In this document: positions 1 through 9,097 of the stretch, piece by piece
How the letters are laid out: each line of letters begins with the position of its first letter
Position numbering within the stretch: position 1 is the stretch's first letter
From: Myxococcales bacterium
Lineage (GTDB): Bacteria; Myxococcota_A; Polyangia; Polyangiales; Polyangiaceae
Direction: 5' to 3'
Assembly: GCA_016706225.1 (NCBI GenBank)
Contig: JADJKB010000022.1
Location: 372,001-436,000, forward strand
Length of the DNA: 64,000 bases
Program-made: the position numbers and the translations under genes
Notes under the pieces: generated by a model
Told to the model about the DNA's origin: nothing
Seen by the model: the letters and a program-made list of their open reading frames with translations, nothing else
Database searches by the model: none

Positions 1-321
1 CCACGAGCCCTCGAGACCGGCCGTCTTGGTCGGCTCGCCACCGCTTCCGCCAGCGCCGGCTTCACCTGCGGCGCCCGCAGCGCCAGCGGCCCCAGCTTGA
101 CCTCCACCGCCACCGCTACCCGTTGCGCCCGCGCTTCCGGGAGCGAGCCCGGTCGCCACGTTGCTCCCCGACACGTTGTCCTGCACGGGCGGCGCAGGCT
201 CTGCGCCAATGCCGGCGGCATCGTCGTGGAACTCGGTCGGCGCAGCGCAGGCTGCGGTCGAGAGGAACGAAACTGCGGCGAGCTTGGCCGCGAGCCCAAG
301 GAACGAGGTGCGGTTTGCCAT
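1..321 (-). CDS. Gly-rich lipoprotein, C-terminus outside window
   Basis: This gene is read leftward from an ATG at 321 and stays open through 107 codons to the window edge, so only the N-terminus is visible. It starts MANRTSFLGLAAKLAAVSFL, a hydrophobic signal peptide that ends in a lipobox-like Ser-Thr-Ala-Ala-Cys, so an outer-envelope lipoprotein is inferred. After about 40 acidic/Ala-rich residues comes a Gly/Ala/Ser linker (around residues 65-93), then the chain starts to become ordinary sequence at Lys-Thr-Ala-Gly-Leu-Glu-Gly-Ser-Trp. This head-plus-linker design recurs in several other genes of this window. The functional domain lies beyond base 1, so no role can be assigned. Confidence 0.8.
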   Translation of the reverse strand, partial: MANRTSFLGLAAKLAAVSFLSTAACAAPTEFHDDAAGIGAEPAPPVQDNVSGSNVATGLAPGSAGATGSGGGGGQAGAAGAAGAAGEAGAGGSGGEPTKTAGLEGSW

Positions 322-505
322 GGCGGAGCAGGGTGTAGCTCCGATCGACGCGGCGCGCACGCACAAAAACATACATCGGCCCACAAATTCGCACACCGTC
401 CCCATACAGTTGAATTTATTGAAGCTTTCACCGAGTCGCTCGTTCAGCGAGCGCAGGCGCGCCCCCCAGATGCCACCCGAACCCGAGCCGCGTACCCTGC
501 GAGAC

Positions 506-1507
506 ATGACGACGATCAAGTCGGCGATGGCGGTTTCTCTGGCGCTCGGCCTGGTTGCGGGCTGCGGCAACGACGACGACAAGAAGAAGAGCTCGAATGA
601 CTCCGGGACACCGAGCGGATGGCAAGCCGCAGTCGGTGAAGACGGCACGTTCGCGCAGACCTTCGATGGTGTGAGCTGGAGCACGCGCGTGCTGAACGCG
701 TACGATCTCTTCGGCGTCACCTGCGTCGGCAACCTCGACGGCTGGGCCGTCGGCGAGAGCGGATTCATCGGTCGTACGCGCGACGGCGGGCAAACCTGGC
801 AGACACAAGCCAGCGGGACGACGCTCACGCTGCGCAGTGTTCACTTTGCTCATGACCATTTGCATTTTGCGACCAGCACATTGACCGGTGTCACTGCGGG
901 CGACGCTGGGGTGCTCGCAGTCTCGATCAACGGAGGCGAAGACTGGAAGCTCGTGGACAGCGGAGTGACGAGCTCGCTGCGGGGTGCATCGAGCGCACTG
1001 AACGCCGATCTGTTCGTGATCGTTGGTGATGCCGGAACCGTGCTGCGGTCGACCGATCTGGGCGCGCACTTCAGCCGGCAGACTCTGGCCGGAGCCGGCG
1101 ATCTGCGCGCGGTGGCCGTGGCACCGGGAGGCGAACTCATTCTCAGCGTCGACTCGAAGGGCCAGATCTGGGGCAGCACCGATCTCGGTCAGACCTTCCA
1201 TGTCGAGGCCACGGCAGCAGCCCCACTGCACGCCGTGGCCGTCGCGCCCGATGGGTCGAAGGCCATCGCCGCCGGCGACGCGGGAACCGCGCTGCGACGC
1301 GATGCGAGCGGACACTGGAGTGTCGCGAACACCGGCAGCGCGCTCAGGCTGAACGCGGCGCTACTGACGCACGATGGTGTGCGGGAGTTCTTGGCGGGAG
1401 CGTCCGGGCTGCTCCTGCGCAGCGAAGATCAAGGGGCCAGCTGGCAGAGCGCACCCCTCGGTACGACCGCCAACCTGTACGGGCTCGAGGATCTCGACCC
1501 ACACTGA
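506..1507 (+). CDS. YCF48/BNR-like beta-propeller lipoprotein
   Basis: 333-residue exported lipoprotein. The ATG at 506 was chosen because it starts directly at a signal peptide (MTTIKSAMAVSLALGLVAGC), with Leu-Val-Ala-Gly-Cys as lipobox; the upstream in-frame extension has no signal character. A short Asp/Lys-rich tether follows. The body carries repeated blades of the type G-x-x-G-x-I-x-R-T-x-DGG-x-x-W (for example around residues 80-100, 138-150 and 310-322), the hallmark of YCF48-like/photosynthesis-system-II-assembly-factor and BNR propellers. These propellers serve as binding platforms; no catalytic residues are apparent. It is divergent from the leftward gene at 321, across 184 bp that includes an AT-richer stretch (about 362-425) likely to hold promoters. 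The partner or ligand is unknown. Confidence 0.8.
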   Translation: MTTIKSAMAVSLALGLVAGCGNDDDKKKSSNDSGTPSGWQAAVGEDGTFAQTFDGVSWSTRVLNAYDLFGVTCVGNLDGWAVGESGFIGRTRDGGQTWQTQASGTTLTLRSVHFAHDHLHFATSTLTGVTAGDAGVLAVSINGGEDWKLVDSGVTSSLRGASSALNADLFVIVGDAGTVLRSTDLGAHFSRQTLAGAGDLRAVAVAPGGELILSVDSKGQIWGSTDLGQTFHVEATAAAPLHAVAVAPDGSKAIAAGDAGTALRRDASGHWSVANTGSALRLNAALLTHDGVREFLAGASGLLLRSEDQGASWQSAPLGTTANLYGLEDLDPH

Positions 1508-1515
1508 AACCCCGC

Positions 1516-2502
1516 TCAGAACGGCACGGCAACGCTCGCCGCCAGTGGGGAGTGCTGCGGATCGAGCGCAAAGAACGTCGCGCTCAGCAGAAAATCGTAC
1601 CAGAAGTGGATCGCAACCGGCGCGGCCAGACTGTAGTCGTGTGCCTGGTAGCTCACGCCGAGATAGCTGCCGAGTACGCCGATGAACGGCACACCGAACA
1701 GCAGGTACGGCAACTGTTGTTCGTGCGGGAGCGCCAGCGCGTTCGGCGCGTGCGCCGCGCCGAACACGACACTCGAGCCGACCAGCCCGGCTGTCGGTCC
1801 GCTCTCACGGGCCATCTGCGACAACAAGACCCCGCGGAAGAGTGACTCCTCACCGATCGCCACGTGACTGAACAGTCCTGCGCCGATGCCCCCGACGAGC
1901 GGGTAGCCGGTCTGGGGAGGGAACCTGCGTCCGAACAGGTTGGTGTCCTCCCCGAGGTGATCGGTCGTGAGCTGTTCGTCCACGATGGCAGAGAACGTGA
2001 CGCCGAGGGCGAGCGTCACCAGCGTGCCCAGCCAGACGTCGATGTGCCCGACGACGTTCTTGTTGAACGGCGCCAGCAAGAGCTCGCCCGGCGTGTCCTC
2101 TGGCACGTACAACAAACGTCGAGCGAGCTGCTCCTGGAACAGCGCATCCGCGTAGGCGTAGGCATACACGTTCTGGAACGCCACCAGCGGAACCGCCGCC
2201 GCTGGGTGAGAGAACCCGTCGAACCCTCGCTTGCGACTGAGCCCCACAGCGACACCGGTGCCGAGCTCGGCCGCGCCGAGCGTGACCAGGGTTGCCCCCT
2301 CGGCGGTACGCCCTTGACAAAGCTGCGCCACCCCGGGGAACACGAGGCTCATCGCGGAGCCGCAGTCCGCGTCCTCCACGCTCTGGCTCGCGCTCTCTTC
2401 GCGCTCGCTCGGCGCCTGGTCGTGGTGGGTGCGAGCCGGGCGCATCGGCGGACCACAGGCGGTCAGGGCAAGGCAGAACCCAACCAGCCGACCGCGCGCC
2501 AT
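1516..2502 (-). CDS. CPBP-family intramembrane metalloprotease
   Basis: 328-residue membrane protein of the CPBP (CAAX protease and bacteriocin-processing, Abi) family. The ATG at 2502 gives MARGRLVGFCLALTAC, a short lipobox-like leader; a longer in-frame reading to 2628 would add 42 residues without signal character. Hydrophobic helices fill the central and C-terminal parts. The family motifs are in order: GEESLFRG (EExxxR, the catalytic glutamates), then the GAAHAPNAL helix with the first His, then the AIHFWYD helix with the second His. These residues place the active site in the membrane. The N-terminal third, with Glu/Ser-rich residues after the leader and a Cys-containing segment, is not part of the family core. 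Substrate unknown; known family members process prenylated proteins, peptides or anti-sigma factors. It converges with the propeller gene ending at 1507. Confidence 0.85.
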   Translation of the reverse strand: MARGRLVGFCLALTACGPPMRPARTHHDQAPSEREESASQSVEDADCGSAMSLVFPGVAQLCQGRTAEGATLVTLGAAELGTGVAVGLSRKRGFDGFSHPAAAVPLVAFQNVYAYAYADALFQEQLARRLLYVPEDTPGELLLAPFNKNVVGHIDVWLGTLVTLALGVTFSAIVDEQLTTDHLGEDTNLFGRRFPPQTGYPLVGGIGAGLFSHVAIGEESLFRGVLLSQMARESGPTAGLVGSSVVFGAAHAPNALALPHEQQLPYLLFGVPFIGVLGSYLGVSYQAHDYSLAAPVAIHFWYDFLLSATFFALDPQHSPLAASVAVPF

Positions 2503-2633
2503 GCTCGGCTCACAGTAGTCGCTTTGGCCGCGGGCCAAGCGCGAAAACCGGACCACGACCCGTTCCCAAGCGCAGCGCTCGAGCGACTCCGAGAAGCGAA
2601 TCGGCGGGGCGCCAGGCGTGATACGCATGTCGG

Positions 2634-3893
2634 GTGAGCGCCGTGCTCGACCCCATTCGTTTTGGCCCGGAGCGAGAGCTCATCGAGTCGCTCTTCGAGC
2701 GCTTCGGGCTCGACGTGCTCATCGATCACTTCGTGGGCTCGGGGGGCATCCGGTCCATGTACGAAGCGGTGCTCGCCTCCGAGCTGCGGCTCACGCGCAT
2801 GATCGCGCCACGCCTGGTCGATCTGCTGGAGGCCGCGCAGGCGCGGCTCGGGTTCGACGAGCCGCTCGAGTTCTTCGTGGGGCAGGACGCCGAGGTGAAC
2901 GCGGCAGCCATGCATCGGGTGTCCGACGACGAGCCGCACGTGCTCACGCTGACCAGCGCGTTGGTGGAGCGCATGACGGACCAGGAGCTCTCGTTCGTGC
3001 TGGGTCACGAGCTCGGCCACCTCGCGTACCGTCACTATCGGGCGCGCCTGGCGCAGGCAGCGTTCGGACGCGGCAGCGACGGCGAGCTGAAGGCACCCCC
3101 GCTGCTCATGCGGCGGCTCGAGAGCTGGGACCGCCTGGCAGAGATCAGCGCCGACCGGGCCGGGTTCACGGTGGTCGACGGCAACCTCGAGGTAGCGGTC
3201 AGCGCGTTCTTCAAGTTGCAGAGCGGCCTCGGGCCGGAGCACCTGCGCTTCGACATCGCCGCGATCTTGGAGCAGCTCGAGTCGTTGCAGAAATCCAATC
3301 GGCGCGAGCTGTTTGCTCAGTTCAGTCATCCGGCCACGCCGATCCGCGTGCGTGCTTTGCAGCTCTTTGGGGAAACCCGCGACGGCAAACGCAGCCTGGC
3401 CGAGGTCGACGAGGAGGTCGCGAGCATCGCGCGGCTGATGGACTACGCACCGAGCGAACCGCTCGACATCAACGCCCGGGAGTTCATCTTGGCGGCCGGG
3501 CTCTTGGCGGCGTACGCCGACGGCGACCTGGAGATCGACGACGCCGGCTGGAACACGCTCGTACAGCTGCTGCTGCCGGTGTCGGCGGATCCAGAGGCCG
3601 AGGTCGCGCGCATCAAGAGCCGGACCGAGGCCGAAGAAATGCTGGCCAAGAGCGCCGCCTGGCTGCGCGAGAACGCAGGGACCGAGCGCTACGATCTGTT
3701 GCGCGGCATCGCCCATGTGACCGCCGCAGATGGCCGCCTGTCGCCGGCGGAGCGTGCGTTCCTGAAGCGCTGCGCCGAGCTCTTGGACATCCCGGCGCGC
3801 ACTGCGGACGAAATTGCGTTCGAGACCCTGGCCGATCATCTGCAGACGCAAGCAGGCCGAGGCATGCGCCCACCCCGCTTCGGCCTGGAGTAG
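2634..3893 (+). CDS. M48-like zinc metalloprotease fused to TerB-like domain
   Basis: 419-residue protein with a GTG start at 2634, without a clear ribosome binding site. Residues 119-135 contain the zinc-protease helix VLGHELGHLAYRH (HExxH at 125-129), and about 35 residues on comes AEISADRAG, the second M48 helix that supplies the Glu ligand. No signal peptide and no membrane helices are seen, unlike HtpX, so a cytoplasmic or peripheral enzyme is likely. The C-terminal part (about residues 280-410) has two acidic metal-like loops (YADGDLEIDD and AADGRLSPAER) in a helical context resembling TerB/DjlA-type domains. The same architecture recurs at 17442-18698. Substrate unknown. Confidence 0.8.
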   Translation: MSAVLDPIRFGPERELIESLFERFGLDVLIDHFVGSGGIRSMYEAVLASELRLTRMIAPRLVDLLEAAQARLGFDEPLEFFVGQDAEVNAAAMHRVSDDEPHVLTLTSALVERMTDQELSFVLGHELGHLAYRHYRARLAQAAFGRGSDGELKAPPLLMRRLESWDRLAEISADRAGFTVVDGNLEVAVSAFFKLQSGLGPEHLRFDIAAILEQLESLQKSNRRELFAQFSHPATPIRVRALQLFGETRDGKRSLAEVDEEVASIARLMDYAPSEPLDINAREFILAAGLLAAYADGDLEIDDAGWNTLVQLLLPVSADPEAEVARIKSRTEAEEMLAKSAAWLRENAGTERYDLLRGIAHVTAADGRLSPAERAFLKRCAELLDIPARTADEIAFETLADHLQTQAGRGMRPPRFGLE

Positions 3894-3939
3894 GTCGAGC
3901 GGTTTTGGTCGGGTTTCACCCCCGAGTTGCGCGCGGCTC

Positions 3940-3958
3940 GACCCTGAGTGATAGGGTC
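3940..3958 (+). terminator. Hairpin between M48 gene and lipoprotein gene
   Basis: GACCCT (3940-3945), a 7-nt loop and AGGGTC (3953-3958) can form a 6-bp stem 47 bases after the stop of the M48-TerB gene and 20 bases before the next ATG. There is no T-tract, so it may be a weak terminator, an mRNA-stability element, or chance. Confidence 0.3.
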
Positions 3959-3977
3959 CCGCGCAAAGGGGACAAAA

Positions 3978-4757
3978 ATGTTGCTTCGATCACTCGACTG
4001 CGCGCTGGTCCGTGTTGCTCTGCTCTCTGTCTTGGCCGCGACGACGAGCGGCTGTGGTTCCGACGACGAAGGCGGCGGCGGCGGCACGGGCGGGGGTGGT
4101 GGCGGGGCCACCGTCGAGTACTCGGGAGTGATGTTCGAGCTCGCGATCAGCGGCTCGACACCGCTCGAGGGGGTCATGTTGTGTGTGGACGGGCACAAGG
4201 AGATCACCTGCGCTACCAGCGCCAGCGACGGCAAGTACACGCTCGCCGGGCTGCCGGTGGGCGCAGAGCTCGAGCTACGCGCGACAAAAGATGGCTTCGT
4301 CGACTCGGCGACCTTCATGACCATCGGGGCCGATCCGGTCGCTGACTACAACGGGTCCATGGTCACCGATGCAACCGCGGGACTTCTCTACGCAGCGGCC
4401 GGCGCGGGCACCTACGACGTGACCAAGGCCAGCCTCGCAGTCTCGGTGCTGATGCCCGACCCTGCGGCGGCCGGCAAGACCCTGGGCCTCGAGGGAGCCA
4501 CAGTGACGATCACTCCCGCTTCCGGCGTCGGGCCCGTGTACACGACCGAGAAGAACGTGCCGGATCAGACCCTCACGGCGACCACGAAGGGCGGCGGAGC
4601 GGTGTGGGGCGGCGTGACTCCGGGCGCCGTCAGCATGGAGGTCACCGCCCCGGGCAAGACCTGCAGCGCCTACAAATACGGCTGGGCATCAGCGAGCGGA
4701 GCCAAGGGCAAGGCGTACGCGGACACCAGCTCGTTCTTGTTCGCGCTCTGCGAGTGA
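3978..4757 (+). CDS. Lipoprotein with carboxypeptidase-regulatory-like fold
   Basis: 259-residue lipoprotein. The ATG at 3978 is preceded at good distance by a Shine-Dalgarno-like AAAGGGG (3965-3971), so it is preferred over an in-frame upstream start. The signal peptide ends at Thr-Thr-Ser-Gly-Cys, followed by a Gly-rich tether. Around residues 50-110 the pattern is V-x-x-S-G-x-x-F-E-L..., then DGKYTLAGLPVG and an aromatic/charged strand, which matches the Ig-like carboxypeptidase regulatory (CarboxypepD_reg) domain often found on surface proteins. The rest is beta-rich with two Cys near the C-terminus (TC-SAYKYGW...LCE), suggesting one disulfide. Function unknown; probably an envelope display or binding protein. 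Confidence 0.75.
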   Translation: MLLRSLDCALVRVALLSVLAATTSGCGSDDEGGGGGTGGGGGGATVEYSGVMFELAISGSTPLEGVMLCVDGHKEITCATSASDGKYTLAGLPVGAELELRATKDGFVDSATFMTIGADPVADYNGSMVTDATAGLLYAAAGAGTYDVTKASLAVSVLMPDPAAAGKTLGLEGATVTITPASGVGPVYTTEKNVPDQTLTATTKGGGAVWGGVTPGAVSMEVTAPGKTCSAYKYGWASASGAKGKAYADTSSFLFALCE

Positions 4758-4767
4758 GGCGCCAGCC

Positions 4768-5616
4768 TCACAACACCTCGTTCAGGAAGCCGACCACGGC
4801 ATCGATGCTCTCGGGGCGTGCCTCGAACATCAGGGTGCCGTGATCGCCGGGGTCCCACTCCGAGAAGCGCCACGCGCTCGGAGCCCCTGTTTTGTAACCC
4901 AGGCTCCAGGCACTCTCGGTCGTGGAGAACACGAAATCGATGGGCAGCGGATCGAGCAACTCGTGTTGAGCGCTGATGGATGCCTGGTTCTCCGTGTACG
5001 TTCCGCCGGTCAAGAACACGAGTGCGCTCGGGAAGGGTTCGATGCCCGCTCCTGCGAACAGCGTGTAGTCGAGCACTGTCGTCGTGCCGTTTGATGCCCC
5101 GACCAAGCCGATGCGAAACGGATCGACGGGACACACCCCTCCGAGCAAGTGTTGCATGGCGGCCTTCGCGTCGAGTTTGCCCTTGTCGCCCTGGTACGCC
5201 TCGGTGGCGACTCCCTCGGAGGCGCCGGCACCCCGACGGTCCACGTTGAGCACGCGAATCTTTTTCGCGAGCAGCGCGTCGATGAAGGCCTTGGGGTAGT
5301 TCGACCGGTCGTTGGAGGGCGGGATCATGTGCAGGAGCACCACGCTCGGGCCACCGGACTCGGCCGTGGGGTAGTCGTCCGCCTCGAGCTTCACGCCGTC
5401 GTCGGTGATGAAGCTGACGACGGCGGGAGCGGTCGAGCAGCTCCCGCCACCGCTGCCGGAAGCGCCGCCGAAACCGCCACCCCCGAAACCACCGGCGCCC
5501 CCCGCACCACCCGCGCCACCGCTCGCAACCGCCGGATCACTCTGCCCGCAGGCGAGCGAGGCAAACGACAGGAGGAGAGCTGCGGCGCGTGACGCGCCTC
5601 GTTGAACCTGGGGCAT
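4768..5616 (-). CDS. Alpha/beta-hydrolase lipoprotein
   Basis: 282-residue secreted lipoprotein read from an ATG at 5616. The signal peptide ends at Ala-Ser-Leu-Ala-Cys, then a Gly/Ala-rich linker (about residues 31-58). The folded part follows the alpha/beta-hydrolase plan: an oxyanion-side strand VVLLHMIPP, an N-terminal sheet with NVDRRGAGAS, the nucleophile elbow GASNG (G-x-S-x-G), a late Asp in PLPIDFVF, and the catalytic His in DPGDHGT. It resembles dienelactone-hydrolase or prolyl-oligopeptidase-like surface esterases; substrate not determinable. It converges with the lipoprotein gene ending at 4757, 10 bp away. Confidence 0.8.
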   Translation of the reverse strand: MPQVQRGASRAAALLLSFASLACGQSDPAVASGGAGGAGGAGGFGGGGFGGASGSGGGSCSTAPAVVSFITDDGVKLEADDYPTAESGGPSVVLLHMIPPSNDRSNYPKAFIDALLAKKIRVLNVDRRGAGASEGVATEAYQGDKGKLDAKAAMQHLLGGVCPVDPFRIGLVGASNGTTTVLDYTLFAGAGIEPFPSALVFLTGGTYTENQASISAQHELLDPLPIDFVFSTTESAWSLGYKTGAPSAWRFSEWDPGDHGTLMFEARPESIDAVVGFLNEVL

Positions 5617-5762
5617 GCGACCCAGGATGGCGCACGAAGTGCCGCGCGAGAAGCAGGGCGTTCGACTTGACGTCCATCAGCCCCTGTCCCGAAGCGGAGC
5701 GCTAGGGTTCCGGGAAGCAGGTTCGCGACGGTCCAAGCTGACCGGAAACCTCGCGATCACGC

Positions 5763-8642
5763 ATGTCCAAGGCAACCGCGCTCACCTGGCTCTGGCCCGC
5801 CCTGGCGCTGTCCGCGACGGCGTGTGGGTCCCCGTCCGCCCGCGAGCGGTTCGACCACGACGTCGCGCCGATCTTGGAGAAGACCTGCCTCGGCTCGGTC
5901 TGTCACGGCGTCACCCACGACGCCGAGGCCCGAGGCGAGGTCATCGATTGGTCGTTCTTCCACGTGAGGCTGACCGAGCGCGGCACCATCGCCGATCCTT
6001 CACAGGCCTACGAGGCAGCCAAGCGGCGCATCAACACGCGTGAGGTCGCAGAGCTCTCGACGTTGTTGCGCAACCCCGTCGCGGTTGCCGCAGGCGGAGT
6101 GCCACACCTCGGTGGAGTTCAGTTCGCGAGCCGACGTCACGCGGACTACCGCACGATGCTCGAGTGGATCCGCGAGGAGTCCGACGGTGGCGAGGGTGCG
6201 GAGGCCGACGAGCTGAGCGACGAGGAACGCCTCTTCGGTGACACCGTGCTGCCGAGCCTGGAGAGCCGTCAGTGCATGAACGAGGGCTGCCACGGCGTCG
6301 TGGCACCCTTCACCAACTTCGAGCCGCCGGTGGTGCTCAGCAACGGCCCCGTGTTCAGCGCGGCCGCGGTGCGGAAGAACCATCACGCCGCTCGCATGCA
6401 CCTGTTCCTGGGCGGCGATCCGCTGCTGTCGCGCCTGGTGAGAAAGGTCGTGCCCATCGAGAAGGGCGGCATCAGCCATCGTGGCGGGAACGACATCTTC
6501 TTTGGCGACGGCGCAGACGATCCGGCAGTGAAGGCCATCACGGCGTGGGCCGATGCGGAGCGGAGTCGGACGCTCGGCCCAGAGCTGCCGCAGGTTCAGG
6601 GCGTCGTCTTCGTGCGCGGGCCCGTGGCGCCGGACAAACCGTTCGCGTTCACGAGCCAGGTCCTGGGCTCCGATCTCTGGGTGCTCGAACCGCCGAGCCC
6701 GGGCGGAAAGCTGAGAAACCTGACCGCGAGCGCACACGCAGCGCCGGCCGACGTGCGCGATCCGAGCGTGCGGCACGACGGAAAACGTGTGGTGTTTGCC
6801 ATGCGCCGGCAGTCGTCGGAGGCGCTCAACATCTGGGAGATCGAGCTCGACGGTCAGAACGCGAGACAGCTGACGCACGACGCGGCAGCGTTACCTGGCG
6901 GGGGAACTGCCGCCAACGCACAGCCGACCTACGGCCCCGACGGCCGCATCTATTTTGCGTCGACCCGCGCGGGGCAGCAGGCGGACGGGCAAGATCAGCT
7001 CGACACCGACATCTGGTCCGTCGATCCGGAGACCGGCGAGCTCCGTCAGATCACCCACGATCCGTTCCCCGAGTCGACCCCCAGCTTTTTCGGCGTCGGC
7101 AAGTCGTATGGAACCTTGGCCTTCAGCATGCGGCGCACCCTCTCCGGGCGCTTCGAGGCGCCCGTCTTGCGCATGCCGCTCGATCACAACCGCGCGTACC
7201 ACGGTGATCCCGAGATCCACATCCATCACGGCATCACCCGGAGCCCGCTCGTCACGTATGCAGCGCGTGCGCTGCCTGATGGGCGCTTCTCGAGTGTGCT
7301 CACGGGAAAGGACAACGTCTGGCGCGCGGGTCAGCTGGTGGTGTTCGATCGGCAGTTTGGCCCGGACATGCCCGAAGCCGTGGCTGACCAGGCGTCCATC
7401 GGCGGATTCCGCCACGCCTTCAGCCAGCTCTCCGCCAACGACGTGAGTGCGAGCGGAAGCTCGAAGGGTGGTGCATACCGGCATGCAGTGCCCCTGCCGG
7501 ACGGCAGGTTGCTCGTGTCCCGGGTGAAGGCGGCCATCGAGCTCGAGGATGCGAACACGACGCCCGACTTTGGCCTGGCGCTGGTGACGCTCGGCGAGAG
7601 CCGAGAGCTTGGGGGACCGACGATTGCGAGCGAGGGTGTGCTCATCGACGAGACTGGGGTGGCGGAATACGACGCCGAGCCGATCGTGGTGCGCCCGCTC
7701 GAGGACGACCCGAGCCACAAACCTGGCTGGGACACCTCCGGTGCAACGACCACCGGCACGGTCGCTTTCCGCTACGTGCAGACGCTGGAGGCGATCATGT
7801 CGAACATCGCGCAGCGCGGAGACAAGCCGCTGCGTGATGACCTGGTTGCGCTGCGTTTGATCGAGAGTGTGCCGGTCACTCCGCTGGAACAGCTGAAGTC
7901 GCCGACCGGAGCAGGTGTCCACGGGCGCGCTCGCATCTGGGGCGAGGTGCCCCTCGAGGGCGGCTCGGTGTACCTGTCGGTGCCCGCGGATCGCCCCTTC
8001 CGAGTTCAGTTCTTGAACGCCGACCACATGGCAGTCGGGGCACAGCACAACCGCTTCAACCACGTCGCACCCGGAGAGAAGTTTCCGGGAGGTGTGTCGC
8101 CGCTGCTCTACCCCGCCCTGTGCTCGGGCTGTCATGGCTCTCTCACGGGTAAGCCCGAGGACGCGGGAGGACCGGCACCAGACATCGTCACGGCGGCGTC
8201 GGTCACGCTCGCGACCCACGAGACCGGCGATCCTCGGCGCCCGAAGCCGCCCGTACCCGTCGGCGTCGAAACCGTCAGCATCGACTTCAGCAAGGACATT
8301 GCGCCGCTGCTCGTGCGCTCGTGTTTGAAGTGTCACGGCGAGGCAACACCAAAGGCTGGGCTCGATCTCACGGTCGCACCCGCGCCGCCGTTCGACACCG
8401 CGTACCTGGCGCTGCTCAGCGTCGGCCCCGGCTCGGCCAGTGGATACGCTTACGTCGATGCCAAGACTCCGAGCGCCCACCAGAGTTACCTGATCGAGCG
8501 CCTCTTCGGGCGTGAGCTGGGTGCTCCACGTTCCCTCGACGGGCAAGCGTGTCCGGGAGAACCACCCCTCGACGACGCGGAGCGCCTCAGCTTCGTGCGT
8601 TGGGTGGACCTCGGCGCCCCGTACCGAGGAGCTGCTCCATGA
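5763..8642 (+). CDS. HzsA-like propeller protein with four c-haem motifs
   Basis: 959-residue exported lipoprotein (signal peptide ending Ser-Ala-Thr-Ala-Cys at 21). Two haem motifs of the long CX4CH type lie at residues 42-48 (CLGSVCH) and 171-177 (CMNEGCH), and two ordinary CXXCH motifs at 787-791 and 854-858. The middle (about 260-550) is a TolB/PD40-like propeller with blades such as NIWEIELDG followed by RQLTHD. The region that follows, with LNADHMAVGAQHNRFN just before CSGCHG, resembles the hydrazine-synthase alpha-subunit middle domain found in many non-anammox HzsA-related proteins, so hydrazine synthesis is not implied. It is the first gene of an operon in which every following start overlaps or abuts the previous stop. 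Likely a periplasmic or outer-surface redox protein; substrate unknown. Confidence 0.8.
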   Translation: MSKATALTWLWPALALSATACGSPSARERFDHDVAPILEKTCLGSVCHGVTHDAEARGEVIDWSFFHVRLTERGTIADPSQAYEAAKRRINTREVAELSTLLRNPVAVAAGGVPHLGGVQFASRRHADYRTMLEWIREESDGGEGAEADELSDEERLFGDTVLPSLESRQCMNEGCHGVVAPFTNFEPPVVLSNGPVFSAAAVRKNHHAARMHLFLGGDPLLSRLVRKVVPIEKGGISHRGGNDIFFGDGADDPAVKAITAWADAERSRTLGPELPQVQGVVFVRGPVAPDKPFAFTSQVLGSDLWVLEPPSPGGKLRNLTASAHAAPADVRDPSVRHDGKRVVFAMRRQSSEALNIWEIELDGQNARQLTHDAAALPGGGTAANAQPTYGPDGRIYFASTRAGQQADGQDQLDTDIWSVDPETGELRQITHDPFPESTPSFFGVGKSYGTLAFSMRRTLSGRFEAPVLRMPLDHNRAYHGDPEIHIHHGITRSPLVTYAARALPDGRFSSVLTGKDNVWRAGQLVVFDRQFGPDMPEAVADQASIGGFRHAFSQLSANDVSASGSSKGGAYRHAVPLPDGRLLVSRVKAAIELEDANTTPDFGLALVTLGESRELGGPTIASEGVLIDETGVAEYDAEPIVVRPLEDDPSHKPGWDTSGATTTGTVAFRYVQTLEAIMSNIAQRGDKPLRDDLVALRLIESVPVTPLEQLKSPTGAGVHGRARIWGEVPLEGGSVYLSVPADRPFRVQFLNADHMAVGAQHNRFNHVAPGEKFPGGVSPLLYPALCSGCHGSLTGKPEDAGGPAPDIVTAASVTLATHETGDPRRPKPPVPVGVETVSIDFSKDIAPLLVRSCLKCHGEATPKAGLDLTVAPAPPFDTAYLALLSVGPGSASGYAYVDAKTPSAHQSYLIERLFGRELGAPRSLDGQACPGEPPLDDAERLSFVRWVDLGAPYRGAAP

Positions 8643-9097
8643 GCCGCGCGCTCCGCGGGTCGTTCGTGCTCTGCGCGTTCGTCGCACTGACGGCGTGCGG
8701 CGAGCCGATCGAGAACGGCTCCGAACGCGTGCGTTGGCTGGATCGTGGCGAATACACGGCGAAGATCCAGCCGCTGTTCGCCGAGACCTGCAGCAACCCA
8801 AGCTGCCATGCACGTCCGGATCGCCCATTTTCGCTCTACGCCCCGCTCGCTCGCCGCATCGATCCGAACCGCACCCACCTGCTCGAGCCGTTGACCGAGG
8901 CGGAGCTCGAGCACAACTACGTCGTGAGTTGTGTGTTCGCTTCCGAAGGCGGCGAGACTGCGCAGAGCCTGCTGCTACGAAAGCCACTGGCCGAACACGC
9001 CGCCGCGCACCACGGCGGAGGCGCGGTGTTCGACGGCCGCTCCGACGATCGGTATCAGAAGCTCGAAGACTGGGTCACACACGGCGGTGACCCGTGA
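8639..9097 (+). CDS. Small CX4CH cytochrome c-like lipoprotein
   Basis: 152-residue lipoprotein. The ATG at 8639 overlaps the previous stop as ATGA, which together with the signal peptide (MSRALRGSFVLCAFVALTAC) fixes the start. The single haem-type motif CSNPSCH (residues 51-57, CX4CH) follows the sequence IQPLFAETC, the same context as the first motif of the upstream protein (VAPILEKTC), so the two share the same planctomycete-type cytochrome module. Other His and Met residues further on, including AAAHHGGG, could be distal ligands. Probably an electron-transfer partner of the 5763-8642 protein. Confidence 0.75.
   Translation: MSRALRGSFVLCAFVALTACGEPIENGSERVRWLDRGEYTAKIQPLFAETCSNPSCHARPDRPFSLYAPLARRIDPNRTHLLEPLTEAELEHNYVVSCVFASEGGETAQSLLLRKPLAEHAAAHHGGGAVFDGRSDDRYQKLEDWVTHGGDP

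Noticed and set aside
2463..3851. Minus-strand open frame across the M48-TerB gene
   Set aside because: Opposite a gene with a complete HExxH motif; composition is Arg/Leu/His-rich antisense.
6891..8987. Long open frame on the minus strand, 698 codons, opposite the HzsA-like gene
   Set aside because: Arg/Ala/His-rich text typical of high-GC antisense reading; the plus-strand gene has a signal peptide, haem motifs and a coupled neighbour.
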